Shown here: piece by piece, positions 1-23,600 of the stretch | Layout of the letters: each line of letters starts with the position of its first letter | Position numbering within the stretch: the stretch's first letter is position 1 | DNA from: Glandiceps talaboti | Taxonomy: Eukaryota > Hemichordata > Enteropneusta > Spengelidae | Assembly: GCF_964340395.1 (NCBI RefSeq) | Contig: NC_135567.1 | Span: 1,538,109-1,602,108, forward strand | Length of the DNA stretch: 64,000 nt | Reading direction: 5' to 3' | Made by a program: the position numbers and the translations under genes | The notes under the pieces: generated by a model | The model's input: only the letters and a program-made list of their open reading frames with translations | Databases searched by the model: none | What the model was told of the DNA's origin: nothing

Positions 1-540
1 TAACCTGTTAGTTAGTGTAAGTAAACACCACTGTAACAGTACTGTCATAACCTGTTAGTTAGTGTATGTAAACACCACTGTAACAGTACTGTCATAACCT
101 GTTAGTTAGTGTATGTAAACACCACTGTAACAGTACTGTCATAACCTGTTAGTTAGTGTAAGTAAACACCACTGTAACAGTACTTTCATAACCTGTTAGT
201 TAGTGTAAGTAAACACCACTGTAACAGTACTGTTATAACATGTTAGTTAGTGTAAGTAAACACCACTGTAACAGTACTGTTATAACATGTTAGTTAGTGT
301 AAGTAAACACCACTAACAGTACTGTTATAACCTTTTAGTTAGTGTAAGTAAACACCACTGTAACAGTACTGTCATAACCTGTTAGTTAGTGTAAGTAAAC
401 AGCACTGTAACAGTACTTTCATAACCTGTTAGTTAGTGTAAGTAAACACCACTGTAACAGTACTGTTATAACATGTTAGTTAGTGTAAGTAAACACCACT
501 GTAACAGTACTGTCATAACCTGTTAGTGTAAGTAAACAAC
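1..540. repeat. 47-bp minisatellite, about 11.5 copies
   Basis: A head-to-tail 47-bp unit starts at base 1, so the array probably continues left of the window. Units differ by a few substitutions (for example gtaagt versus gtatgt, and cctgtt versus catgtt) and short deletions. Each unit carries TAGTGTAAGT, which resembles a 5' splice donor on the + strand, but no exon is seen here. The right end is cut by the insertion of the TIR element at 541. It may lie in an upstream intron of SQOR, which cannot be shown from this window. Confidence 0.93.
532..540. other. Target-site duplication, left copy
   Basis: GTAAACAAC immediately precedes the left TIR and is repeated exactly at 2073-2081 after the right TIR. 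The left copy resembles the minisatellite motif GTAAACACC, so the target was probably a variant repeat unit. Confidence 0.75.
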
Positions 541-682
541 TAGACTGTCGACAGTCGCTCGCGCCTTTTTCCCTACGTTTTATCTAAACTCCGGTCCGGC
601 GCAACACTACTAATAGTATAATCGCAAACTGATATCGAGGGCCGTATTGCGAAGGCCCAAGCGACTGTTGTCCCTTGCCGCG
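541..682 (+). repeat. Left terminal inverted repeat of the MULE-like element
   Basis: Pairs with 1928-2072. The outer end contains the perfect 14-bp palindrome GACTGTCGACAGTC. The inner end contains GCGACTGTTGTCCCTTGCCGC, a near-inverted copy of the outer end (GACAGTCGCTCG), so this arm could also fold on itself. Confidence 0.85.
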
Positions 683-823
683 CCCTCATGCGATAACAAT
701 AGGAACATTCAGTTTGTAGACTATTGACATTTAGGTCATAGTTCACAAAGCTTGTCAATCAAAATGAACATGGCGTAGTCATCAAGCGAGTCAACACATC
801 GAGACGCATTGGAAAAACTTTGA

Positions 824-1060
824 TACTCGCACTTGAAAGACTTTCAGAGAAGAATTATAGATACCTATGTCTCTGGGAAAGATGTTTTCGTTAGTGTACT
901 GACAGGAAGTGACAAGTCCATAGCCTATGAAGCCCGGGCTATGAAGTCGCAGGCCTGTGGGTTATACTTCCATGCTCCGATCGTTCTCGCGATACAGCTA
1001 ACAACATCTAGTCTGCAATTGTCCCAGTAGTATCCTCATTGATACAATGATAGCTCTAAT
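824..1060 (+). pseudogene. Decayed RecQ-family helicase fragment (Walker A region)
   Basis: The frame from 833 reads LKDFQRRIIDTYVSGKDVFV followed by SVLTGSDKS. This looks like the start of a RecQ-type DEAD/DEAH helicase core, where the expected P-loop would be TGxGKS; here the second glycine is aspartate, so nucleotide binding should be lost. About 60 codons later a second frame (1015-1047) reads AIVPVVSSLI, resembling motif Ia (IVVSPLIAL), so there is at least one frameshift. A stop codon lies at 821-823. It sits inside the TIR element and looks like a captured or formerly autonomous helicase segment that is no longer coding. The family assignment is from memory of the motifs and is moderate in confidence. 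Confidence 0.55.
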
Positions 1061-1927
1061 ATAATCCCGTATATAAACGGCGAAGGCCCTTTTATTTGTG
1101 GTAATTTTGCTAAACAATAGGGAAGTGGTAACAACCGAGCGGCCGACCCAAAGGTTCACCCCCCCCCCCCACATCAACAACAAAAATCACATAAAAAGAA
1201 AACATCAAGGAAAAGACACAACAAACTGTCATATCATATAGCATCGTGATAAAGATTACGTAAATTGACTCCTCAATCGGAATCTGAAATAATGGGGTAC
1301 AAAAGCGTTAGGTATATATAGACTCAGTACTCTGTGGAGGCACTAGTTGAAGACGTGTCGGATCGGAGCACGATCTCCGTGCCGTGGTAAATATGGAGGC
1401 ACTTTTCTGTTTCAGGTAGAACGTCTACCATTTGCACATTATCTGCGCCTCACTATCAAACATTTTATACATGAATATTATTACTATATAATATGCTAGC
1501 TGCAGTCGAGGGAAGGTAAAAAAGGTGTCCAAAACATCTATTGCTTGACTGGAGTGTCGGTCGGAGTTGGTACAATAAGTCGACTTCCGTAGCACTCTCT
1601 CGCTCCAGTACCACTGTAACAGCTAGCTGCATGCTAAACAAGGCAATAGACTAGTGAGCATGACAATGTATCGGGCGTCGAGGTTGTCAACGACGTCATT
1701 TACGAATGTTATAAAAACGCGCGGTTTCAAGCTTTAACAAAGAAAGATAGGAAAGGAAAAAGTACTTGATTATGACCATCAAAATGCATTTACGAGGTCA
1801 AATTTGCGCTGCAGTTTACGTGTGTTGCACGTTGAGTAACCTTACATTGAACTGTATGCAAATTATACGATAGAGTACCGCCCCATTAAATGACGTCACA
1901 TCATGAATAAGTAATAGCAAGGGAGAT

Positions 1928-2072
1928 GCGGCAAGGGACAACAGTCGCTCGGGCCTTCGGCCCTCGACCTCGGGCCTTCGGCCCTCAATTTGCGATTAGA
2001 CTAGTGTTGCGCAGGATCGGAGTTTAGATAAAACTTTGGGCAAAAAAGGCGCGAGCGACTGTCGACAGTCTA
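1928..2072 (-). repeat. Right terminal inverted repeat of the MULE-like element
   Basis: Reverse-complement partner of 541-682. It carries an internal direct duplication of about 21 bp built on CGGGCCTTCGGCCCTC (1950-1987), itself a GC-rich hairpin. The left arm has only one degraded version of that block. Confidence 0.85.
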
Positions 2073-2081
2073 GTAAACAAC
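2073..2081. other. Target-site duplication, right copy
   Basis: GTAAACAAC directly follows the right TIR and is identical to 532-540. The sequence after it is not the 47-bp repeat, so the element sits at or close to the array boundary. Confidence 0.75.
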
Positions 2082-2550
2082 CTGTTTCTGTACTGCTGAT
2101 GTGCGATAATAGCGCCCTCAATGGTGATCAATATTTCAACCTATTTCTATATTGCTGATATGTGATACTTTACAATGTCTAATTATTGGCAGTGAATATA
2201 TTATGGTTGTCTGATTATTACTATGTCAAGTTTTAACAAATAATATTTGACAGATTCAAAACCAAGTTTTAGCTCAATATTTAAACTTTTCACTAGACCT
2301 ATGGATAATATTAATCATTAATTAACGAATACAATGTCTTTTTATAAGTACTTTACAATTTTTCAGTGAATATATTTTGGGTTATTTGATGATAACAGTG
2401 CCTAGTTCATTACAGTTAGTTCACTTAACACTATACTATAAACTACACATAGGATAATTCATTTAAAATCACAGATTTGGATAAAATCTACTGTCTAAAA
2501 TGTAGTTTAAAAAACTAAATAAATGTTAAATATTTTGTTGTTGTATGTAG
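2082..2550. other. AT-rich sequence upstream of the first visible SQOR exon
   Basis: AT-rich, non-coding sequence ending in the acceptor TTGTATGTAG. Two short diverged copies of a segment around CTGTTTCTGTACTGCTGATGTG occur near 2081-2170. No further SQOR exon is recognisable here, so the preceding exon must lie upstream of the window or be separated by the repeats at 1-2072. Confidence 0.6.
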
Positions 2551-13234
<10,684 letters not shown>

Positions 13235-13248
13235 GCAGCATATGACAT

Positions 13249-13429
13249 GTCACTCACGATGTCAGATCATGTCACTCATGATGTCAGATCCTGTCACTCA
13301 TGATGTCAGATCCTGTCACTCATGATGTCAGATCCTGTCACTCATGATGTCAGATCCTGTCACTCATGATGTCAGATCCTGTCACTCATGATGTCAGATC
13401 CTGTCACTCATGGTGTCAGATCCTGTCAT
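13249..13429. repeat. 22-bp minisatellite, about 8 copies, in the SQOR 3' region
   Basis: Unit TGTCACTCATGATGTCAGATCC repeated about eight times starting 14 bp after the SQOR stop, so it probably lies in the 3' UTR. The first units are the most diverged (CACGATG, AGATCA). Confidence 0.93.
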
Positions 13430-13633
13430 CGGACAAATTCTGTATATCATTTAAAGACTAAGAATGCCTTCATCAATCAAATGTCTTCCTGACAATTGAA
13501 AATTAAAATACATTTGTCAATTGTATAGAATAGTACAAGTGATGTGATTTTTTATCTGTGATGTTTTAGTACAATTACCTTAACCATAGAATGAAGATGT
13601 ATGCTTTAAAAGTTTATCATTGCTAGACATAGC

Positions 13634-13882
13634 CACTGAACAATGGAGTAATGATATACACTGAACAATGGAGTAATGATATACACTGAACAATGGAGTA
13701 ATGATATACACTGAACAATGGAGTAATGATATACACTGAACAATGGAGTAATGATATACACTGAACAATGGAGTAATGATATACACTGAACAATGGAGTA
13801 ATGATATACACTGAACAATGGAGTAATGATATACACTGAACAATGGAGTAATGATATACACTGAACAATGGAGTAATGATAT
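13634..13882. repeat. 25-bp minisatellite, 10 near-perfect copies
   Basis: Unit built on ACTGAACAATGGAGTAATGA plus TATAC, ten copies essentially without substitutions. This implies recent expansion or strong homogenisation. It lies 400 bp after the SQOR stop. Confidence 0.95.
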
Positions 13883-14304
13883 TGATTGTAAGTGTGTTCT
13901 ACATTCTATCATTCACTTGCACTTATTTTGATGCAGGTTTTATTTTCTTCAAAGTAAAGTGGGGGTTGATATGAAACAAAACCATTCGATGGAAATTGAC
14001 TTGACCCTTAATAAACGTAATGTTAGCCACTTCCAAATCCAATATGGCCACTATTTTTCAAGATGGCTGCCAATTTGTAAGTGCCAATGTAGAATACATT
14101 GGGAAATGAGTGTTTGTGGTAACCTCTATAGTGACTAGGTAAAAATACCATGACTACTGACTAGGATACTCACACTTCATGTGATTTAGTTATTATTACA
14201 TTATTATATGTTGGAGATGAAACAAAACATTTAATACAAATAGAAGACTGATTACCTGATTATCTGTACATGGAATGATTATCTGTACATGGACTTTCTC
14301 TATG
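13883..14304. other. Unique sequence with a candidate SQOR poly(A) signal
   Basis: Non-coding. AATAAA at 14010-14015 is the first canonical poly(A) signal seen after the SQOR stop; using it would give a 3' UTR of about 0.8 kb that includes the 22- and 25-bp arrays. A short CCAATATGGCCACTATTTTT segment near 14040 resembles the core of the HINE-like repeats. Confidence 0.35.
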
Positions 14305-14745
14305 AAAGTACTGAAAATACTGCAGGCATTCATACAAAGTACTACCACAGAGAATACTGCAGGCATTCATACAAGTACTACCACAGAGAATACTGCAGGC
14401 ATTCATACAAAGTACTACCACAGAGAATACTGCAGCCATTCATACAAAGTACTACCACAGAGAATACTGCAGGCATTCATACAAAGTACTACCATAGAGA
14501 ATACTGCAGGCATTCATACAAAGTACTACCACAGAGAATACTGCAGCCATTCATACAAAGTACTACCACAGGGAATATTGCAGGCATTCATACAAAGTAC
14601 TACCACAGAGAATACTGCAGGCATTCATACAAAGTACTACCACAGAGAATACTGCAGGCATTCATACAAAGTACTACCACAGAGAATACTGCAGGCATTC
14701 ATACAAAGTACTACCACAGAGAATACTGCAGGCATTCATACAAAT
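14305..14745. repeat. 37-bp minisatellite, about 12 copies
   Basis: Unit built on TACTACCACAGAGAATACTG followed by CAGGCATTCATACAAAG. One unit is 36 bp and a few have GCAGCC instead of GCAGGC. Open frames of 171 and 202 codons across it simply cycle through the repeat and are not genes. Confidence 0.94.
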
Positions 14746-15260
14746 ATCCTAATTATGCCACACTGGAACTTGCACATCATTGGTACTTTTATAATAAACC
14801 CTGAAATGAAATTCACTGCAAAGAAAAGTTCTCAAAATCAAACTTTGCTATTTGTCAGCTTGCTTCTACTCTTCTTGAAATAATAAACGATATTTCAATA
14901 AACGATAGTCTTGTTTCTTGTATTTTCCGATAATTGGTGGCCATATCGGATTTGGTGGCCATATTGGATTTGGTAGCCATATTGGATTTGATGGCCATAT
15001 GTTGATATCATTTTGACATCTATTTCAAGAATTTGTACTGTGGACTATGTCTGAAAAAAAGTACCAGCAAACAGTTTATTTCTGAGATATATTTAATATT
15101 AACATTGAATTGGCCATGTGTCATTTAGCTAGTAGTGACACCATCTTTATAAAGCTGTGTCAGTTAGGATACATTAGTAAAATTGGCTGAATAATAAAGT
15201 TAGTTCAATTTTTGGATATACACAAGACTGGTATACTCTCAGTTTTATTACATGGTAAAT
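14746..15260. other. Unique sequence with a four-copy 18-bp repeat
   Basis: Non-coding spacer between the 37-bp array and the megasatellite. AATAAACGAT occurs twice near 14884 and 14899. Four diverged 18-bp units on GGTGGCCATATTGGATTT occupy about 14935-15000. No gene is recognised. Confidence 0.6.
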
Positions 15261-18200
15261 GTGTGCCATGTAGATGGTGTATGCCATGTAGATGGTGTGT
15301 GTAGTGCATGCCATGTAGATGGCATGTGAAGTGTATGCCATGTAGATGGTGTGTGTAGTGTATGCCATGTAGATGGTGTGTGTAGTGTATGCCATGTAGA
15401 TGGTGTGTGTAGTGTATGCCATGTAGATGGCATGTGAAGTGTATGCCATTAGATGGTGTGTGTAGTGTATGCCATGTAGATGGTGTGTGTAGTGTATGTC
15501 ATGTAGATGGTGTGTGTAGTGTATTCCATGTAGATGGTGTATGTAGTGTATGCCATGTAGATGGTGTATGTAGTGTATGCCATGTAGATGGTGTGTGTAG
15601 TGTATGCCATTAGATGGTGTATGTAGTGTATGCCATGTAGATGGTGTATGTAGTGTGTGTCATGTAGATGGTGTGTGTAGTGTATGCCATGTAGATGGTG
15701 TATGTAGTGTATACCATGTAGATGGTGTATGTAGTGTGTGTCATGTAGATGGTGTGTGTAGTGTATGCCATGTAGATGGTGTATGTAGTGTATACCATGT
15801 AGATGGTGTATGTAGCGTATGCCATTAGATGGTGTATGTAGTGTATGCCATGTAGATGGTGTATGTAGTGTGTGTCATGTAGATAGTGTGTGTAGTGTAT
15901 ACCATGTAGATGGTGTATGTAGTGTATGCCATGTAGATGGTGTATGTAGTGTATGCCATGTAGATGGTGTATGTCATATAGATGGTGTGTGTAGTGTATA
16001 CCATGTAGATGGTGTGTAGTGTATACCATGTAGATGGTGTATGTAGTGTATGCCATGTAGATGGTGTATGTCATATAGATGGTGTGTGTAGTGTATGCCA
16101 TGTAGATGGTGTGTGTAGTGTATGCCATGTAGATGGTGTATGTAGTGTATACCATGTAGATGGTGTATGTAGTGTATGTCATATAGATAGTGTATGTAGT
16201 GTATGTCATGTAGATGGTGTGTAGTGTTTGCAATGTAGATGGTGTGTGTAGTGTATACCATGTAGATGGTGTATGTAGTGTATGTCATATAGATAGTGTA
16301 TGTAGTGTATGTCATGTAGATGGTGTGTATAGTGTTTGCAATGTAGATGGTGTGTGTAGTGTATGTCCTGAAGATGGTGTATGTAGTTTATGCCCTGTAG
16401 ATGGTGTGTAGTGTTTACCATGTACATGGTGTGTGTAGTGTATGCCATGTAGATGGTGTATGTAGTGTATTCCATGTAGATGGTGTGTGTAGTGTATGTC
16501 ATATAGATGGTGTATGTAGTGTATGCCATGTAGATGGTGTGTGTAGTGTATGCCATGTAGATGGTGGGTGTAGTGTATGTCATGTAGATGGTGTGTGTAG
16601 TGTATGTCCTGTAGATGGTGTATGTAGTGTATACCATGTAGATGGTGTGTTTAGTGTATGCAATGTAGATGGTGTATGTAGTGTACATCATGTAGATGGT
16701 GTGTGTAGTGTATGTCCTGTAGATGGTGTATGTAGTGTTTACCATGTAGATGGTGTGTAGAGTGTATGCCATGTAGATGGTGTATGTAGTGTATGTCCTG
16801 TAGATGGTGTATGTAGTGTATACCATGTAGATGGTGTGTGTAGTGTATGTCATGTAGATGGTGTGTGTAGTGTATGGCATGTAGATGGTGTATGTAGTGT
16901 ATGCCATTAGATGGTGCATGTAGTTTATACCATTTAGATGGTGTGTGTAGTGTATGCCATGTAGATGGTGCATGTAGTGTATACCATGTAGATGGTGCAT
17001 GTAGCGTTTACCATGTAGATGGTGTGTGTAGTGTATGCCATGTAGATGGTGCATGTAGTGTATACCATGTAGATGGTGTGTGTAGTGTATACCATGTAGA
17101 TGGTGTGTGTAGTGTATACCATGTAGATGGTGTGTGTAGTGTATGCCATGTAGATGGTGTGTGTAGTGTATGCCATGTCGATGGTGCATGTAGTGTATGC
17201 AATGTAGATGGTGTGTGTAGTGTTTACCATGTAGATGGTGTGTGTAGTGTATGCCATTAGATGGTGTATGTAGTGTTTACCATGTAGATGGTGTATGTAG
17301 TGTATGTCATATAGATGGTGTGTGTAGTGTATACCATGTAGATGGTGTATGTAGTGTATGCCATGTAGATGGTGTATGTAGAGTATGCCATGTAGATGGT
17401 GTGTGTAGTGTTTACCATGTAGATGGTGTGTGTAGTGTATGCCATTAGATGGTGTATGTAGTGTTTACCATGTAGATGGTGTATGTAGTGTATGTCATAT
17501 AGATGGTGTGTGTAGTGTATGCCATGTAGATGGTGTGTGTAGTGTATGTCCTGTAGATGGTGTATGTAGTGTATGCCATGTAGATGGTGTGTGTAGTGTA
17601 TGTCATATAGATAGTGTATGTAGTCTATGTCATTAGATGGTGTATGTAGTGTATGGCATATAGATGGTGTGTGTAGTGTATGCCATGTAGATGGTGTGTG
17701 TAGTGTATGTCCTGTAGATGGTGTATGTAGTGTATGCCATGTAGATGGTGTGTGTAGTGTATGTCATATAGATAGTGTATGTAGTCTATGTCATTAGATG
17801 GTGTATGTAGTGTATGGCATGTAGATGGTGTGTGTAGTGTATACCATGTAGATGGTGTATGTAGTGTATGCCTTGTAGATGGTGTGTGTAGTGTATGCCA
17901 TGTAGATGGTGTATGTACTGTTTACCATGTAGATGGTGTATGTAGTGTATGTCATATAGATGGTGTGTGCAGTGTATGCCATGTAGATGGTGTGTGCAGT
18001 GTATGCCATGTAGATGGTGCATGTAGTGTATGCAATGTAGATGGTGTGTGTAGTGTATGACATGTAGATGGTGTGTGTAGTGTATGCCATGTAGATGGTG
18101 TGTGTAGTGTATGCCCTGCAGATGGTGCATGTAGTGTATGCCATTAGATGGTGCATGTAGTGTATACAATGTAGATGGTGCATGTAGTGTATACTATGTA

Positions 18201-20609
18201 TATGGTGTGTGTAGTGTATGCCATGTACATGGTGTATATCGTGTATGCCATTAGATGGTGCATGTAGGGTATACCATGGAGATGGTGCATGTAGTGTATA
18301 CCATGTATATGGTGTGTGTAGTGTATACCATGTACATGGTGTATATCGTGTATGCCATTAGATGGTGCATGTAGTGTATACCATGGAGATGGTGCATGTA
18401 GCGTTGACCATGTAGATGGTGTGTATAGTGTATGCCATGTAGATGGTGTGTGTAGTGTATGGCATGTAGATGGTGTGTGTAGTGTTTACCATGTAGATGG
18501 TGTGTGTAGTGTATGCCATTAGATGGTGTATGTAGTGTTTACCATGTAGATGGTGTATGTAGTGTATGTCATATAGATGGTGTGTGTAGTGTATGCCATG
18601 TAGATGGTGTGTGTAGTGTATGTCCTGTAGATGGTGTATGTAGTGTATGCCATGTAGATGGTGTGTGTAGTGTATGTCATATAGATAGTGTATGTAGTCT
18701 ATGTCATTAGATGGTGTATGTAGTGTATGGCATATAGATGGTGTGTGTAGTGTATGCCATGTAGATGGTGTGTGTAGTGTATGTCCTGTAGATGGTGTAT
18801 GTAGTGTATGCCATGTAGATGGTGTATGTAGTGTATGCCATGTAGATGGTGTGTGTAGTGTATGTCATATAGATAGTGTATGTAGTCTATGTCATTAGAT
18901 GGTGCATGTAGCGTTGACCATGTAGATGGTGTGTATAGTGTATGCCATGTAGATGGTGTGTGTAGTGTATGGCATGTAGATGGTGTATGTAGTGTATGCC
19001 ATTAGATGGTGCATGTAGTTTATACCATTTAGATGGTGTGTGTAGTGTATGCCATGTAGATGGTGCATGTAGTGTATACCATGTAGATGGTGTATGTAGT
19101 GTATACCATGTAGATGGTGTATGTAGTGTATGCCATGTATATGGTGCATGTAGTGTATACCATGTAGATGGTGTATGTAGTGTATGCCATGTATATGGTG
19201 CATGTAGTGTATACCATGTAGATGGTGTATGTAGTGTATACCATGTAGATGGTGTGTGTAGTGTATGCCATGTAGATGGTGTATGTAGTGTATGCCATTC
19301 AGATGGTGTGTGTAGTGTATGCCATGTAGATGGTGTATGTAGTGTATGCCATGTAGATGGTGTGTGTAGTGTATGCCATGTAGATGGTGTATGTAGTCTA
19401 TGCCATTAGATGGTGTATGTAGTGTAAACCATGTAGATGGTGTATGTAGTGTATGCCATGTAGATGGTGTGTGTAGTGTATGCCATGTAGATGGTGTATG
19501 TAGTGTATGCCATTTAGATGGTGTGTTTAGTGTATGCCATGTACATGGTGTATGTAGTGTATACCATGTAGATGGTGTGTGTAGTGTATGGATGTAGATG
19601 GTGTGTGTAGTGTATGCCATGTACATGGTGTATGTAGTGTATACCATGTAGATGGTGTGTGTAGTGTATGCCATGTAGATGGTGTGTGTAGTGTATGCCA
19701 TTAGGTGGTGTATGTAGTGTATGCCATGTAGATTGTGTATGTAGTGTATGCCATGTAGATGGTGTATGTAGTGTATACCATGTAGATGGTGTATGTAGTG
19801 TATGCCATGTAGATTGTTTGAGTAGTGTTTACCATGTAGATGGTGTGTGTAGTGTATGCCATTAGATGGTGTGTGTAGTGTATACCATGTAGATGGTGTA
19901 TGTAGTGTATGCCATGTAGATGGTGTGTGTAGTGTATACCATGTAGATGGTGCATGTAGTGTATGCCATGTAGATGGTGTATGTAGTGTATACCATGTAG
20001 ATGGTGTGTGTAGTGTATGCCATGTAGATGGTGTGTGTTGTGTATGGCATGTAGATGGTGTATGTAGTGTACACCATGTAGATGAAGTATGTAGTGTATA
20101 CCATGTAGATGTTGTATGTAGTGTATGCCATGTAGATGGTGTATGTAGTGTATTCCATGTAGATGGTGTGTGTAGTGTATGCCATGTAGATGTTGTATGT
20201 AGTGTATGCCATGTAGATGGTGTATGTAGTGTATGCAATATAGATGGTGTATGTAGTGTATGCCATGTAGATGGTGTATGTAGTGTATGTCATGTAGATG
20301 GTGTGTGTAGTGTATGCCATGTAGATGGTGTGTGTAGTGTATGCCATGTAGATGGTGTATGTAGTGTATGCCATGTAGATGGTGTATGTAGTGTATGCAA
20401 TATAGATGGTGTATGTAGTGTATTCCATGTAGATGGTGTATGTAGTGTATGCCATGTAGATGGTGTATGTAGTGTTTACCATGTCGATGGTGTATGTAGT
20501 GTATACCATGTAGATTGTGTATGTAGTGTATACCATGTAGATGGTGTATGTAGTGTATGCCATTAGATGGTGTATGTAGTGTATACCATGTAGATGGTGT
20601 ATGTAGTGT

Positions 20610-23600
20610 ATGCCATTAGATGGTGTATGTAGTGTATACCATGTAGATGGTGTATGTAGTGTATACCATGTAGATTGTGTATGTAGTGTATGCCATGTAG
20701 ATGTATGTAGTGTATGCCATGTAGATGGTGTGTGTAGTGTATGCCATGTAGATGGTGTATGTAGTGTATGCCATGTAGATGGTGTGTGTAGTGTATGCCA
20801 TGTAGATGGTGTATGTAGTGTATGCCATGTAGATGGTGTATGTAGTGTATACCATGTAGATGGTGTGTGTAGTGTATGCCATGTAGTTGGTGTATGTAGT
20901 GTATACCATGTAGATGGTGTGTGTAGTGTATATAATGTAGATGGTGTGTGTAGTGTATACCATGTAGATGGTGTGTGTAGTGTATACCATGTAGATGGTG
21001 TGTGTAGTGTATACCATGTAGATGGTGTATGTAGTGTATGCCATGTAGATGGTGTGTGTAGTGTATGGCATGTAGATGGTGTATGTAGTGTATGCCATGT
21101 AGATGGTGTGTGTAGTGTATGGCATGTAGATGGTGTATGTAGTGTATACCATGTAGATGGTGTATGTAGTGTATGCCATGTAGATGGTGTGTGTAGTGTA
21201 TACCATGTAGATGGTGTATGTAGTGTATGCCATGTAGATGGTGTGTGTAGTGTATACCATGTAGATGGTGTATGTAGTGTATTCCATGTAGATGGTGTGT
21301 GTAGTTTATGCCATGTAGATGATGTGTGTAGTGTATACCATGTAGATGGTGTGTGTAGTGTATGCCATGTAGATGGTGTATGTAGTGTATACCATGTAGA
21401 TGGTGTGTGTAGTGTATACCATGTAGATGGTGTATGTAGTGTATACCATGTAGATGGTGTGTAGTGTATACCATGTAGATGGTGTATGTAGTGTATACTA
21501 TGTATATGGTGTGTGTAGTGTATACCATGTAGATGGTGTGTGTAGTGTATGCCATGTAGATGGTGTGTGTATTGTATGCCATATAGATGGTGTGTGTAGT
21601 GTATACCATGTAGATGGTGTATGTAGTGTATACTATGTATATGGTGTGTGTAGTGTATACCATGTAGATGGTGTGTGTAGTGTATGCCATGTAGATGGTG
21701 TGTGTAGTGTATGACATGTAGATGGTGTGTGTAGTGTATGCCATGTAGATGGTGTGTGTAGTGTATGCCATGTAGATGGTGTGTGTAGTGTATGCCATGT
21801 AGATGGTGTGTGTAGTGTATGCCATGTAGATGGTGTGTGTAGTGTATGCCATGTAGATGGTGTGTGTAGTGTATGCCATGTAGATGGTGTGTGTAGTGTA
21901 TGCCATTAGATGGTGTGTGTAGTGTATGCCATTAGATGGTGTGTGTAGTGTATGCCATGTAGATGGTGTGTGTAGTGTATGCCATGTAGATGGTGTATGT
22001 AGTGTATGCCATGTAGATGGTGTATGTAGTGTATGCCATGTAGATGGTGTGTGTAGTGTATGCCATGTAGATGGTGTGTGTAGTGTATGCCATGTAGATG
22101 GTGTATGTAGTGTATGCCATGTATGCCATGTAGATGGTGTATGTAGTGTATACTATGTATATGGTGTGTGTAGTGTATACCATGTAGATGGTGTGTGTAG
22201 TGTATGCCATGTAGATGGTGTATGTAGTGTATACTATGTATATGGTGTGTGTAGTGTATACCATGTAGATGGTGTATGTAGTGTATGCCATGTAGATGGT
22301 GTGTGTAGTGTATACCATGTAGATGGTGTATGCCATGTAGATGGTGTATGTAGTGTATACCATGTAGATGGTGTATGTAGTGTATGCCATGTAGATGGTG
22401 TGTGTAGTGTATACCATGTAGATGGTGCATGTAGTGTATTCCATGTAGATGGTGTATGTAGTGTATACCATGTAGATGGTGTGCGTAGTGTATGCCATGT
22501 AGATGGTGTATGTAGTGTATGCCATGTAGATGGTGTATGTAGTGTATACCATGTAGATGGTGTATGTAGTGTATGCCATGTAGATGGTGTATGTAGTGTA
22601 TACCATGTAGATGGTGTATGTAGTGTATGCCATGTAGATGGTGTATGTAGTGTATGCCATGTAGATGGTGTATGTAGTGTATGCTATTAGATGGTGTATG
22701 TAGTGTATACCATGTAGATGGTGTATGTAGTGTATGCCATGTAGATGTTGTATGTAGTGTATGCCATGTAGATGGTGTATGTAGTGTATGCCATGTAGAT
22801 GGTGTGTGTAGTGTATGCCATGTAGATGGTGTATGTAGTGTATGCCATGTAGATGGTGTATGTAGTGTATGCCATGTAGATGGTGTATGTAGTGTATACC
22901 ATGTAGATGGTGTGTGTAGTGTATGCCATGTAGATGGTGTATGTAGTGTATACCATGTAGATGGTGTGTGTAGTGTATATAATGTAGATGGTGTGTGTAG
23001 TGTATACCATGTAGATGGTGTGTGTAGTGTATACCATGTAGATGGTGTGTGTAGTGTATACCATGTAGATGGTGTATGTAGTGTATGCCATGTAGATGGT
23101 GTGTGTAGTGTATGGCATGTAGATGGTGTATGTAGTGTATACCATGTAGATGGTGTATGTAGTGTATGCCATGTAGATGGTGTGTGTAGTGTATGTCATG
23201 TAGATGGTGTATGTAGTGTATGCCATGTAGATGGTGTGTGTAGTGTATGCCATGTAGATGGTGTATGTAGTGTATTCCATGTAGATGGTGTGTGTAGTGT
23301 ATGCCATGTAGATGGTGTGTGTAGTGTATACCATGTAGATGGTGTATGTAGTGTATGCCATGTAGATGGTGTATGTAGTGTATACCATGTAGATGGTGTA
23401 TGTAGTGTATTCCATGTAGATGGTGTGTGTAGTGTATGCCATGTAGATGGTGTGTGTAGTGTATACCATGTAGATGGTGTATGTAGTGTATACCATGTAG
23501 ATGGTGTATGTAGTGTATGCCATGTATATGGTGTGTGTAGTGTATGCCATGTAGATGGTGTGTGTAGTGTATACCATGTAGATGGTGTATGTAGTGTATA

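Larger units (their letters stand above)
541..2072. mobile_element. Mutator-like (MULE-type) TIR DNA transposon, 1532 bp, non-autonomous
   Basis: The two ends are long terminal inverted repeats: 541-682 matches the reverse complement of 1928-2072 over about 142 bp, with the outermost 25 bases identical. The element is flanked by a 9-bp direct repeat, GTAAACAAC, at 532-540 and 2073-2081. A target duplication of about 9 bp with TIRs longer than 100 bp is typical of the Mutator superfamily; Merlin (8-9 bp) is an alternative, although its TIRs are usually short. No transposase is visible, so the copy looks non-autonomous. The interior holds a decayed RecQ-like helicase fragment (824-1060), a C-tract near 1158-1170, and otherwise unrecognised sequence (1061-1927). 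It inserted into or at the edge of the 47-bp array. Confidence 0.82.

Noticed and set aside
1-540. Telomeric or centromeric satellite.
   Set aside because: The 47-bp unit is not a known telomere motif, and the array is short and sits beside genes.
541-2072. Tc1/mariner element with TA target duplication (the ends read TAGACTG/CAGTCTA).
   Set aside because: The TA belongs to the inverted repeat, and a longer 9-bp direct repeat lies outside it; the TIR length also fits Mutator-like elements better.
14275-14883. Frames of 171 and 202 codons (HTKYYHREYCRHSYK type).
   Set aside because: Products of a 37-bp minisatellite cycling through the frames.
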